DNA of 64,000 bases, from NCBI RefSeq assembly GCF_002953935.1, contig NZ_CP026514.1, positions 3,844,001 to 3,908,000 of the forward strand, in the 5' to 3' direction. The translations under genes and the position numbers were made by a program. Source of the DNA: Arthrobacter sp. PGP41 (lineage in GTDB: Bacteria > Actinomycetota > Actinomycetes > Actinomycetales > Micrococcaceae). Positions 26,298 through 36,377 of the stretch are shown here, piece by piece; position 1 is the first letter of the stretch, and every line of letters begins with the position of its first letter. Below the pieces are notes generated by a model, which saw nothing but the letters and a program-made list of their open reading frames with translations, had not been told where the DNA came from and did not search any database.

Positions 26298-27991
26298 ACC
26301 CGGCGGAAAGCTCGAACAGCCAGCCCATGGACCGCAGCATCGACCGCCGGTCGTTCGTCAACAGGTTCACTGCGCTGGCTGCGGCCGCCTCGTTGGGGGC
26401 GGTGGCGCTTCCAGCAGTTGCCCACGCGGCGCCCTCGGCAGCAGTGCCCGCCGGCATCAACCCGGACGCCTATGGCGACGTCCGGCCCGAGGCCCTGGCC
26501 GACATCACCGAACTGACCATCGCGGAAGCAGCAAGCCTCATCCGGCAAGGCCGGCTCAGCGCAGAACTGCTGGTGGAGGCCTACCTTGACCGGATCGGCG
26601 CCTTTGATGCGGACTACCAGGCTTTCAACCTCGTCGCCGCCGACGACGCCCTTGCCAGCGCCCGCGCCCTGGCCGGCGCGGCGTACAAGGGTCCCCTGCA
26701 TGGCATTCCCCTGGCCATCAAGGACAACTACTACACCCGCGCCTATCCCACGACGGCCAATTCCCACATCTTCAAGGACTTCGTTCCGCCGTTTGACGCG
26801 ACGGCGGTCTCCAGGCTGGCGGGTGCCGGCGGCATCATCCTTGGCAAGACCCAGATGGGGCCGCTCGCCACCACCCGTGCCACCACGCCTGACGGCCGCA
26901 TCACCACCGTCAACGCATGGACGCCGGGGAATCCGCAGACCAACCCCGGCGGATCCTCGTCCGGCTCAGCCACGGCCGTGGCTGCCCGGATGGCAACCTC
27001 CAGCGTGGGAACCCAGACCGGCGGTTCCATCACCGCGCCCTCCAACGCCCAGAACCTCACCGGGCTCAAACCCACCATGGGCCGGGTTTCGCTGTACGGC
27101 ATCATCCCCTTGAGCTATACCCGCGACCACCCCGGCCCCCTCGCCAGGGATGCCAAGGACGCGGCAATCATGTTGAGCGCCATGGCCGGCGAGGATCCCA
27201 ACGATCCGCGGACACTGGGGCTTCCGCCGGTTCCGGACCTGATCCAGGCCGCCACCCCGGTGAAGCGCGGCAACAAGGTGGCCACGCGCTGGGGTACCCG
27301 CGTGGGCGTCATCCCGGACTTCACCGCGGGCTCATCGGAAACGGCGGCGGCACGGAAGGCGTTCCTGGACAAGCTCGCCGGGACTGAAGGCATCCAGGTG
27401 GTCAACGTTCGGTTGCCGGAGGACTGGGACACCCTCACCAGCACTGCATTCAACAACGTCCGGCTGCCGGAACGCAGCGAGCCCTTCCTGCCGGTGCTGC
27501 GCAAGGACCTGCGCAGCTTCGGGGTATCCGTGACCGGCTGGCTGCAGGGCTCCATGCTCGGCGCCAACGAGTATGTGCTGGGCCAGCGTGCCAAGGTCCT
27601 GCTGCTGGAACGCGTTCTGGACGACCTGTTCGAGCAGTGCGACGTGGTGCTGCAGACCAGCCCCAACCCGTTCGATGCCATCGGCCTGCCGGAACTCGCC
27701 CTGCCCATCGGCTTCGACTCCGCAGGCGTTCCCATCGGCACCATCCTCGGCGGCCAGCCCTTCGCCGAGGACCGGCTCCTTGCCGTGGCCGCGGCGTACC
27801 AGGCCGTGACGGACTGGCACCTGCGGCGACCCGCGAACCCTGCCGGCGAATCCCCCGAGCCAATCTCTGTTGATCCGCCCAACTCCCGGAAGCCCTTCGG
27901 CAAGAGCGCACGCGGCAAGGTTGCGGCCGCACCGGTTCCACCGGGCCGGGGCCGCCTTGAGGCGCATGAGGTGGCCGAGCTGTCCCAGTAG
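26294..27991 (+). CDS. Tat-exported amidase signature (GatA-like) hydrolase
   Basis: 565 residues. A twin-arginine signal (RRSFVNRF at 18-25, Ala-rich core, AHA-AP cleavage near 45) precedes an amidase-signature domain. The catalytic lysine is K143 (AIKDNYY), the cis-serine lies in GGSSSGSA (219-226) and the nucleophile serine is about S245 (GTQTGGSI). The C-terminal 50 residues are Pro/Ser-rich. Hydrolyses an amide outside the membrane; substrate unknown. Overlaps the small gene before it and ends at a terminator. Confidence 0.9.
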   Translation: MNPAESSNSQPMDRSIDRRSFVNRFTALAAAASLGAVALPAVAHAAPSAAVPAGINPDAYGDVRPEALADITELTIAEAASLIRQGRLSAELLVEAYLDRIGAFDADYQAFNLVAADDALASARALAGAAYKGPLHGIPLAIKDNYYTRAYPTTANSHIFKDFVPPFDATAVSRLAGAGGIILGKTQMGPLATTRATTPDGRITTVNAWTPGNPQTNPGGSSSGSATAVAARMATSSVGTQTGGSITAPSNAQNLTGLKPTMGRVSLYGIIPLSYTRDHPGPLARDAKDAAIMLSAMAGEDPNDPRTLGLPPVPDLIQAATPVKRGNKVATRWGTRVGVIPDFTAGSSETAAARKAFLDKLAGTEGIQVVNVRLPEDWDTLTSTAFNNVRLPERSEPFLPVLRKDLRSFGVSVTGWLQGSMLGANEYVLGQRAKVLLLERVLDDLFEQCDVVLQTSPNPFDAIGLPELALPIGFDSAGVPIGTILGGQPFAEDRLLAVAAAYQAVTDWHLRRPANPAGESPEPISVDPPNSRKPFGKSARGKVAAAPVPPGRGRLEAHEVAELSQ

Positions 27992-28004
27992 CAGCCCCAA
28001 AATC

Positions 28005-28038
28005 CCCGGCCCGCCCCCTTTCCGGGAGGCGGGCCGGG
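28005..28038 (+). terminator. Hairpin terminator between amidase and convergent regulator
   Basis: CCCGGCCCGCC pairs with GGCGGGCCGGG around a 12-nt loop, 14 bases after the amidase stop and before the convergent regulator's end. Confidence 0.8.
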
Positions 28039-28049
28039 ACGTCCACGGC

Positions 28050-29096
28050 TCACTCCGCAGCCGGCAGCCCTCCGGCCTCCACCACCACCGCGCCGCTCGA
28101 CGTCGTATCCTCCTTCAGCATCCAGCCGACCCGCTTGACGGTCCGCAGCATCACCACGCTCTCCACCAGTTCGATGTCCGGCACCTTCTGCTGTAGCGCC
28201 AGCTCGGCGTTCATCACGTCTGCCAGGGACTGCAGCCACATGATGATCACGAAATTGGTGGGGCCCGTGGTGGATGCGCTGAGCCGGACGTTGCTGATGG
28301 TGCGGATCTCGGCAGCGGCAGCTTCATGGCGGCCGGCCGGAACGTTCGCGAACCACTGGCAGGTCACCGGGAAGGAAGAGTAGGCCTGCGCAATCTCGCA
28401 CCGGAACAGCAGGATGCCGCTGGCCAGCACACGGTTCAGCTGCCGCTGCACCGTCGCCGGATGGCGCCCCAGCCCCCGCGCGATGTCCGCCGCGGTGGCG
28501 CGTCCGTCCCGTGCGAGGTAAGGCAACAGGTCCAGGTGGCTTGCCGGCAGTTCGCCCTGCGGGTCCGGCCCCCGCGTCCGCGCACCGGCCGAAGCACCCA
28601 GCGTCCTCAGGGTCGCCAGCTGGGTCCGGTCCAGGACGTTCAGGCGCCACTCGTCCGCGCTGGTGTGAAGCCGCGTGCACAGCGCCGTCTGGTACTTGGT
28701 GAGCCCCTCGATGGCCTTCAGCCGGGAAACAACCCGGCTGCTGAACTCGTCCAGTGATTTCGTGATGACGGTCAGCATCAGGTCCCGGTTGCTGGCCGCC
28801 TCCTCGACGGTGACGATCTCCGGCACGGCCGCCAGTTGCGCCGTGACGCTGTCGCGTTGGTGCATCTCGCAGTCCACCGCAACAAACGCCAGGAGCATCT
28901 GCTGGGGATCCCCCACCAGGTGGGCAGTGACCCACGCTGCCCCGCTTGATGCCAGCCGCTCCCACCGGGCCGCAAGCGTGGTGGCGTGGACGCCCAGCAC
29001 CTTTGACGCATCCGCCCAGCCGAGCCGCGGAGAGGACTGCAGTACCTGGATGAGTGCCAGGTCGTCTTCGCTGAGTTCCACGGGCAGCCCCTTCAT
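28050..29096 (-). CDS. Double-module Lrp/AsnC-type regulator
   Basis: 348 residues holding two consecutive AsnC units: HTH 1 near 8-50 (LIQVLQSSPRLGWADASKVLGV) with a ligand domain to about 150, then HTH 2 near 190-230 (ATAADIARGLGRHPATVQRQL) with a second ligand domain. It is thus twice the normal Lrp length. The ATG at 29096 is preferred; a GTG at 29132 would add 12 residues. It diverges from an M20 hydrolase and MHS transporter that it probably controls. Confidence 0.85.
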   Translation of the reverse strand: MKGLPVELSEDDLALIQVLQSSPRLGWADASKVLGVHATTLAARWERLASSGAAWVTAHLVGDPQQMLLAFVAVDCEMHQRDSVTAQLAAVPEIVTVEEAASNRDLMLTVITKSLDEFSSRVVSRLKAIEGLTKYQTALCTRLHTSADEWRLNVLDRTQLATLRTLGASAGARTRGPDPQGELPASHLDLLPYLARDGRATAADIARGLGRHPATVQRQLNRVLASGILLFRCEIAQAYSSFPVTCQWFANVPAGRHEAAAAEIRTISNVRLSASTTGPTNFVIIMWLQSLADVMNAELALQQKVPDIELVESVVMLRTVKRVGWMLKEDTTSSGAVVVEAGGLPAAE

Positions 29097-29163
29097 TTGC
29101 CTGCACGAATCCTGTGCATAGACCACGCCCACAGAATAATTCCAGCGCTTTCAAAGAATGTGA

Positions 29164-29174
29164 AGTGGGCCACT
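29164..29174. promoter_or_regulatory. AGTGGGCCACT palindrome in the regulator/M20 divergent promoter
   Basis: Perfect 11-base palindrome centred between the double Lrp regulator (start 29096) and the M20 hydrolase (start 29220). Position makes it a candidate operator. Confidence 0.4.
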
Positions 29175-29219
29175 CCAGAATAGTCCACAGACCCGGAACG
29201 CCAATGCGAGGAGTGACAA

Positions 29220-30452
29220 GTGCCCGTAACCGAAGATGCGCAGGAACTGCAGGGGGACCTCATCCACCTCCGCCACGACCTGCACAGGCACCCGGAAATC
29301 GGGCTCCACCTTCCGCGGACCCAGGAGAAGGTCCTCCAGGCGCTGGACGGACTTCCCTTCGAGATCACCCTGGGCAAAGACACCACCTCCGTCACCGCGG
29401 TGCTCCGCGGCGGCGGCAGCATCGATGCGTCGGGAAGCACAACGGACCGGCCCGCCGTCCTCCTCCGCGCGGACATGGACGGCCTCCCGGTGCAGGAAAA
29501 GACCGGCGTCGAATTCTCATCCCAGGCAGATGGCGCCATGCACGCCTGCGGCCACGACCTGCACACCTCGATGCTCGCCGGAGCCGCCACGCTCCTCGCC
29601 GAGAAGCAGCACCAGCTGCAGGGCGACGTCGTCCTCATGTTCCAGCCCGGGGAAGAAGGCTGCGACGGCGCCAGCTACATGATCCGCGAAGGCGTCCTGG
29701 ACGCCGCCGGCACCCGCGTCCAGGCGGCCTACGGGATGCACGTGTTTTCCTCCCTGGAGCCCCACGGCACCTTTTGCACAAAGCCCGGCGTGATGCTCAG
29801 CGCCTCGGACGGGCTTGAGGTCACGGTGCTCGGCGCCGGCGGCCACGGCTCGGCCCCGCACTCCGCGAAGGATCCCGTCACCGTGGCGGCCGAAATGGTC
29901 ACGGCCCTCCAGGTCATGGTGACCCGGCAGTTCAACATGTTCGATCCCGTGGTGCTCTCGGTGGGGGTGCTCCATGCCGGCACCAAGCGGAACGTCATTC
30001 CCGAAACGGCGCGCATCGAGGCGACGGTCCGGACCTTCTCCGAGGAATCCCGCCTGAAGATGAAGGAGGCCGCGCCGCGCCTCCTGCAAGGAATCGCTGC
30101 CGCGCACGGGGTGGAAGTCCACGTCGACTACCAGGAGGAATACCCCCTCACCATCACCAACGAGGACGAGACCCACACGGCGGAAAAAGTCATTGCAGGG
30201 CTCTTCGGCGAGCGCCGCCTCTCCCGCTGGGCCACTCCCCTGAGCGGCTCCGAGGACTTCTCCCGGGTGCTGGCCGAGGTGCCGGGCACCTTCGTCGGCC
30301 TCAGCGCCGTCGCCCCTGGCGGCAATCCGGCCACCTCACCGTTCAACCACTCGCCTTACGCAACGTTCGACGACGGCGTGCTGGCTGACGGGGCAGCGCT
30401 GTACACCGAGCTCGCCACCTCGCGACTGGCGGCGCTTGCGGCGGCGTCCTAG
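29220..30452 (+). CDS. M20 family amidohydrolase (hippurate hydrolase / N-acyl amino acid amidohydrolase type)
   Basis: 410 residues. The metal and catalytic motifs are DLHRHPEIGLH near the N-terminus, RADMDGLPVQE (83-93), HACGHDLHTSML (108-119) and PGEEGCDG with the general-base Glu pair at 145-146. The dimerisation insert with GAGGHGSAPHSAKDP follows and SGSEDFS supplies the last metal ligand. Cleaves N-acyl or aromatic acyl amino acids in the cytosol. GTG start at 29220 with GAGGAG. It is followed by an MHS transporter and is likely cotranscribed with it. Confidence 0.9.
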   Translation: MPVTEDAQELQGDLIHLRHDLHRHPEIGLHLPRTQEKVLQALDGLPFEITLGKDTTSVTAVLRGGGSIDASGSTTDRPAVLLRADMDGLPVQEKTGVEFSSQADGAMHACGHDLHTSMLAGAATLLAEKQHQLQGDVVLMFQPGEEGCDGASYMIREGVLDAAGTRVQAAYGMHVFSSLEPHGTFCTKPGVMLSASDGLEVTVLGAGGHGSAPHSAKDPVTVAAEMVTALQVMVTRQFNMFDPVVLSVGVLHAGTKRNVIPETARIEATVRTFSEESRLKMKEAAPRLLQGIAAAHGVEVHVDYQEEYPLTITNEDETHTAEKVIAGLFGERRLSRWATPLSGSEDFSRVLAEVPGTFVGLSAVAPGGNPATSPFNHSPYATFDDGVLADGAALYTELATSRLAALAAAS

Positions 30453-30505
30453 CCGCCTTCACCATCCCCCACCATCCTCTTCACCACGATCCTGAGGAAG
30501 TAACC

Positions 30506-31795
30506 ATGTCCATCGCAGTAACCAAGCAGCAGACTGGACGCGTGTCCACCGCTAAAACCATCGTCGGGACCGGCATCGGCAATGCCGTGGAATGGTACGA
30601 CTGGGCCATTTACGCGACGTTCACGCCCTTCATTGCCAGCCAGCTGTTCAGCAAAGCCGACCCCGCATCGGCTGTCCTGTCCACGCTGGCGATCTTCGCC
30701 GTCGGCTTCGTGGCCCGGCCCTTCGGCGGCTTCCTCTTCGGCTGGATCGGCGACAGGGTGGGCCGAAAAACGTCCATGACGCTCGCCGTCGGACTCGCTT
30801 CATTGGGCAGCCTGATGATCGGCATCGCGCCCACGTTCGCGAGCATCGGTGCCTGGGCCTCGCTCATGCTGCTGGTGGCCCGCCTGGTCCAGGGCCTGGC
30901 GCACGGCGGCGAGCTGCCGTCGTCGCAAACCTACCTCTCGGAAATGGCACCCAAGGAGCACCGCGGGTTCTGGGCGACCCTGATCTACACCTCCGGCACC
31001 ATGGGCATCCTGTTCGGAACACTGCTGGGGGCAGTCCTGAACATGACGCTGACCGCCGAGGCCATGAACGCCTGGGGCTGGCGGATTCCGTTCCTCCTAG
31101 GCGCGGCGATGGGCCTGTACGCGCTGATCATGCGCTCGCGGCTGCACGAGACCGACGCCTTCGAAGGCGAGTCCGTGGCCGAAAAGCGCGCTCCCATCTG
31201 GCCGCAGATCGTCCGCCACCGCAAGCAGGCGCTGCAGGTCATCGGACTCACGGTGGGCCTCACGGTGATCTACTACATCTGGGGCGTCGTGGCGCCGAGC
31301 TACGCCACCACCGCCTTGAAGATCGACCGCGGCGAGGCGCTGTGGGCCGGCGTAATCGCCAACATCGTGTTCATCGCCGCACTGCCGGTGTGGGGCAAGC
31401 TGTCTGACCGCATCGGCCGCAAGAAAGTCCTGTGGTCCGGCGCGATCGGCTCAGCAGTCATGCATTTCCCCATGACCTGGCTCCTCAAGGACTCCGCATG
31501 GCAGTTGGCTGTCGGCATGTCCGTGATGCTGGTCTTCATCGCCGCGAGCGCCGCCATTGTCCCGGCCGTCTACGCCGAGCTGTTCCCGACGTCGATCCGC
31601 ACCGTGGGCGTCGGCGTCCCGTACTCCATCTGCGTGGCAGCCTTCGGCGGAACGGCCCCGTACCTGCAGCAGTGGCTGGGAACCACCATGGGCGTTCCGC
31701 AGGTGTTCAACGTGTACGCGGTGGTCCTCCTGGCCATCAGCGCCGCGTTCGTCTTCACCATTCCCGAGACGAAGGGCAAGGACCTGACCCACTAG
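30506..31795 (+). CDS. MFS transporter, metabolite:H+ symporter (MHS) family
   Basis: 429 residues, twelve membrane segments expected. MHS hallmarks: GTGIGNAVEWYDWAIYATF in helix 1, GWIGDRVGRKTSM in loop 2-3, and the long GELPSSQTYLSEMAPKEHRG region after helix 4. Takes up a carboxylate or amide, probably the substrate of the M20 hydrolase 53 bases upstream. ATG at 30506 with GAGGAAG. Confidence 0.9.
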   Translation: MSIAVTKQQTGRVSTAKTIVGTGIGNAVEWYDWAIYATFTPFIASQLFSKADPASAVLSTLAIFAVGFVARPFGGFLFGWIGDRVGRKTSMTLAVGLASLGSLMIGIAPTFASIGAWASLMLLVARLVQGLAHGGELPSSQTYLSEMAPKEHRGFWATLIYTSGTMGILFGTLLGAVLNMTLTAEAMNAWGWRIPFLLGAAMGLYALIMRSRLHETDAFEGESVAEKRAPIWPQIVRHRKQALQVIGLTVGLTVIYYIWGVVAPSYATTALKIDRGEALWAGVIANIVFIAALPVWGKLSDRIGRKKVLWSGAIGSAVMHFPMTWLLKDSAWQLAVGMSVMLVFIAASAAIVPAVYAELFPTSIRTVGVGVPYSICVAAFGGTAPYLQQWLGTTMGVPQVFNVYAVVLLAISAAFVFTIPETKGKDLTH

Positions 31796-31841
31796 GAAGC
31801 CGGGCCCTAGGAAGCCGGGCCGCCCGCCCCGGCGCAGCACC

Positions 31842-31879
31842 AGTCCCCTGCCGCTCGCAAGAGCGGCAGGGGACTTTTT
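31842..31879 (+). terminator. Strong rho-independent terminator after the MHS transporter
   Basis: Perfect 15-bp stem AGTCCCCTGCCGCTC / GAGCGGCAGGGGACT, GCAA tetraloop, then a T-run; between convergent genes. Confidence 0.95.
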
Positions 31880-31888
31880 GGTGCTGTG

Positions 31889-32287
31889 CTAGATCCGGGC
31901 GTGCATCCCGAAGCTGCGGGGGCGGCCGAACGAGGCCGCACCCAGGAATTCGACGGCGACGAACGGCTCGTCGCCCACCACCCATTCATCGTGCCCGGGA
32001 GGCAGCGCATAGGTGTCATGGGCGTGAATCGTTGACCGTCCGCCGTCGGCCGTTTCCACCTCCAGTTGCCCCGATATGCAATAGCCGAGGTGGTGGTGCT
32101 CGCAGTAGGGGGTCAACTCGGAGGGCCTTGCAGAGTCCGACCACCGCCAGCCCGGCGCGAGGATCAGGCGCGCCACGGAGTAGTCGTCAACGGTGACAAG
32201 GTCGAATTCCGCCTTGTCCGGGCAACGCTTCGAGTCCGGTGAATCCAGGGACTTGACTGCCAGTTCCCTGATGAAGTTTGCCGTCAT
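31889..32287 (-). CDS. Cupin domain protein
   Basis: 132 residues with a single cupin barrel: HHHLGYCISGQLEVE is the first metal motif, and PPGHDEWVVGDEPFVAVE the second, with a histidine in each. Could be a small dioxygenase/isomerase or sugar-binding protein. ATG at 32287. It diverges from the glyoxylate operon across a 346-bp region, so it may be co-regulated. Confidence 0.85.
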   Translation of the reverse strand: MTANFIRELAVKSLDSPDSKRCPDKAEFDLVTVDDYSVARLILAPGWRWSDSARPSELTPYCEHHHLGYCISGQLEVETADGGRSTIHAHDTYALPPGHDEWVVGDEPFVAVEFLGAASFGRPRSFGMHARI

Positions 32288-32633
32288 GAGGTCACAGCCT
32301 AGGAGTGGTGTGGAAAACGCCCGGCGCGGACCAGGCGATGGAATGGATACCGACGAGCGGCGAAGTTGTGTCGAGACCATGTAGCGGCGTGCGCCCCTGC
32401 CCCGGCGCACACCCATCCACCGGACCATGCCGATGTATCTCTAACCGTAGCCCTGCAGCCCCTGAAGTCAATGGGAAATCTCCTCCCGGCTCCCCGACCG
32501 GTCCGTCTTGACTCGGGCACCCATCCTTCCCTAGACTTTTCATAAAGCAGAATCTAAATTCCACAAGGCGGAAAGAAGCAAATAGGCCGCCGCAAGGGAA
32601 GATAGATCAAAGCCCTCCTTGGAAGGACCTACG
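32288..32633. other. Divergent promoter region between cupin gene and hyi
   Basis: 346 bases without a convincing gene. The right-hand part (from about 32530) is AT-rich compared with its surroundings and carries the TTCC-N7-GGAA element at 32559. It should hold the promoters of the cupin gene (leftward) and the glyoxylate operon (rightward). I see no hairpin in it. Confidence 0.6.
32559..32573. promoter_or_regulatory. TTCC-N7-GGAA operator candidate before hyi
   Basis: TTCCACAAGGCGGAA, 60 bases before the hyi start. The palindromic TTCC/GGAA arms are typical of IclR-type operators (for example AllR-like regulators of glyoxylate/allantoin genes). The same element appears before uraD. Confidence 0.5.
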
Positions 32634-33434
32634 ATGACGTACACAGTGAACTGCTCCATCCTCCTTACTGAACTGCCCCTGCTCGAGCGCCCCGCGGCAG
32701 CCAAGGCAGCCGGTTTTGATGCTGTCGAGTTCTGGTGGCCCTTCGAGTCCTCAGTCCCCTCCGACGCCCAGGTCACCGAATTCGAGAACGCCATCAAGGA
32801 CGCCGGCGTCCAGCTCACCGGCCTGAACTTCAACGCCGGCAACATGCCGGGCGGGGACCGCGGCCTGGTGTCCTGGACGGGACGCGAGTCAGAGTTCAAG
32901 GACAACATCGAGGTTGTTGCCGGCATTGGCGCGCGCCTGGGCTGCAAGGCCTTCAACGCCCTTTACGGCAACCGGCAGGACGGCTCCACCCCCGAGGAGC
33001 AGGACGAACTCGCGGTCAGGAACCTGGCCGCGGCAGCGGAAGGCGTCGCCCGCATCGGCGGCACCGTCCTCCTGGAACCCGTCAGCGGCGCACCCAAATA
33101 CCCGCTCCTCACCGCTGATGACGCACTCAAGGTCATCGCCCGCGTGAAGGCGGAGGCCGGCGTCGAAAACATCAAGCTCCTCGCCGACTTCTACCACCTG
33201 TCCGTCAACGGGGACGACGTCGAATCCGTCATCGAAAACCATGCCAAGGACTTCGGCCACATCCAGATTGCCGACAACCCCGGCCGCGGCGCCCCGGGCA
33301 CGGGCACGCTCCCGCTGGGCCAATGGATCGCCCGCAGCCGCGAACTCGGCTACAACGGCTACATCGGACTCGAATACAAGGAACCGCAGGAAACAGCCTT
33401 CAGCTGGGCCATCCGCGAACACGCCTCCCGCTAG
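32634..33434 (+). CDS. hyi: Hydroxypyruvate isomerase
   Basis: 266 residues, the size of E. coli Hyi, with a xylose-isomerase-like TIM barrel. Recognisable parts are FDAVEFWWPF near the N-terminus, FNALYGNRQDG, LLEPVSG with a metal-binding Glu, LLADFYHLSVNG and HIQIADNPGRGAPGTG. Interconverts hydroxypyruvate and tartronate semialdehyde. ATG at 32634 with GGAAGGA. First gene of the glyoxylate-to-glycerate operon. Confidence 0.93.
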   Translation: MTYTVNCSILLTELPLLERPAAAKAAGFDAVEFWWPFESSVPSDAQVTEFENAIKDAGVQLTGLNFNAGNMPGGDRGLVSWTGRESEFKDNIEVVAGIGARLGCKAFNALYGNRQDGSTPEEQDELAVRNLAAAAEGVARIGGTVLLEPVSGAPKYPLLTADDALKVIARVKAEAGVENIKLLADFYHLSVNGDDVESVIENHAKDFGHIQIADNPGRGAPGTGTLPLGQWIARSRELGYNGYIGLEYKEPQETAFSWAIREHASR

Positions 33435-33447
33435 TCCACCCGCCCCG

Positions 33448-33513
33448 CCCAACTGAGTAGCGCTAAGTGTCGTTTAGAGCCCTCAAAACGACACTTAGCG
33501 CTACCTAGTTGGG
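33448..33513. repeat. Large near-perfect inverted repeat inside the operon
   Basis: Arms of about 28 bases begin CCCAACT and contain GTAGCGCTAAGTGTCGTTT on the left and its exact complement on the right; only two adjacent positions mismatch and the loop is about 9 bases. It lies between hyi and glxR without a T-run. It looks like a dispersed intergenic palindrome (REP/BIME-like) that could also stabilise or attenuate the mRNA. Confidence 0.85.
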
Positions 33514-33578
33514 CCGGGCATCCCCACCGGCACCTCCGGCACCACCACAGACTTCAGATTTCAGAAAAGAGAAACCTC

Positions 33579-34457
33579 ATGAGCAACGTTGCAGTCATCG
33601 GACTCGGAATCATGGGCCTGCCCATGGCCATCAACCTCGTCAAGGCCGGCCACACCGTCACCGGCTTCAACCGCAGCCAGGACAAGATCGAGAAGCTGGT
33701 TTCGGAAGGCGGCAAGGGTGCCACGAGCATCGCCGACGCCGTCAGGGATGCCGACGTCGTCATCACCATGGTGCCGGACTCCCCCGATGTTGAGGGCGTG
33801 GTCAGCGGCAAGGACGGCGTCTTCGCCAACGCCAGGCAGGGCACGCTGTGGATCGACGCATCCAGCATCCGCCCGGATGTGGCCAAGCGCCTCGCGGACG
33901 AAGCCCGCGACGCCGGCATCCGCCCCCTCGACGCCCCGGTTTCCGGCGGCGAGCAGGGCGCCATCGACGCCGTCCTCTCCATCATGGCGGGCGGCGACAA
34001 GGAAGACTTCGACGACGCCCAGGATGTCCTGAACGCCGTCGGCAAGACCATCGTCCACGTGGGCCCCTCCGGCTCCGGCCAGACCGTCAAGGCTGCAAAC
34101 CAGCTGATCGTCGCCGTCAACATCGAAGTCCTCGGCGAAGCCATTGCCTTCCTGGAGGCCTACGGCGTGGACACCGACGCCGCCCTCAAGGTCCTCGGCG
34201 GCGGCCTGGCCGGCTCCAAAGTCCTGGACCAGAAGGGCCAGAAGATGCTGGACCGCAACTTCGACCCCGGCTTCCGCCTCGCCCTGCACCACAAGGACCT
34301 GGGCATCGTCACCTCCGCCGCCCGCGAGGCCAACGTCGCCATCCCGCTCGGCGCCATCGCAGCACAGCTCGTCGCCGCCACCGTCAACCAGGGCGACGGC
34401 GGCCTCGACCACTCCGGACTCTTCAAGCAGGTCCTCCAGCTCAGCGGCCGCGAGTAA
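33579..34457 (+). CDS. glxR: 2-hydroxy-3-oxopropionate (tartronate semialdehyde) reductase
   Basis: 292 residues of the beta-hydroxyacid dehydrogenase family. N-terminal NAD(P) site VIGLGIMGLPMAINL, substrate loop DAPVSGGEQGA, catalytic lysine in GQTVKAANQLIVAVN and a C-terminal all-helix dimer domain. Reduces tartronate semialdehyde to D-glycerate. ATG at 33579. Order hyi-glxR-gcl-glycerate kinase supports GlxR over other family members. Confidence 0.92.
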   Translation: MSNVAVIGLGIMGLPMAINLVKAGHTVTGFNRSQDKIEKLVSEGGKGATSIADAVRDADVVITMVPDSPDVEGVVSGKDGVFANARQGTLWIDASSIRPDVAKRLADEARDAGIRPLDAPVSGGEQGAIDAVLSIMAGGDKEDFDDAQDVLNAVGKTIVHVGPSGSGQTVKAANQLIVAVNIEVLGEAIAFLEAYGVDTDAALKVLGGGLAGSKVLDQKGQKMLDRNFDPGFRLALHHKDLGIVTSAAREANVAIPLGAIAAQLVAATVNQGDGGLDHSGLFKQVLQLSGRE

Positions 34458-34584
34458 CGCACCCGCGCCAGAGGCGCGGTAACCAGCGCAACGGGAGCAC
34501 CGCGGCCGTACCTCGCGACGGCGGCTCCTCCACCACACCCAAAAACAGCCTGCAAAGGCCCCAAAGTTTCCCTAGGAGCACCCC

Positions 34585-36375
<1,791 letters not shown>

Positions 36376-36377
36376 CC

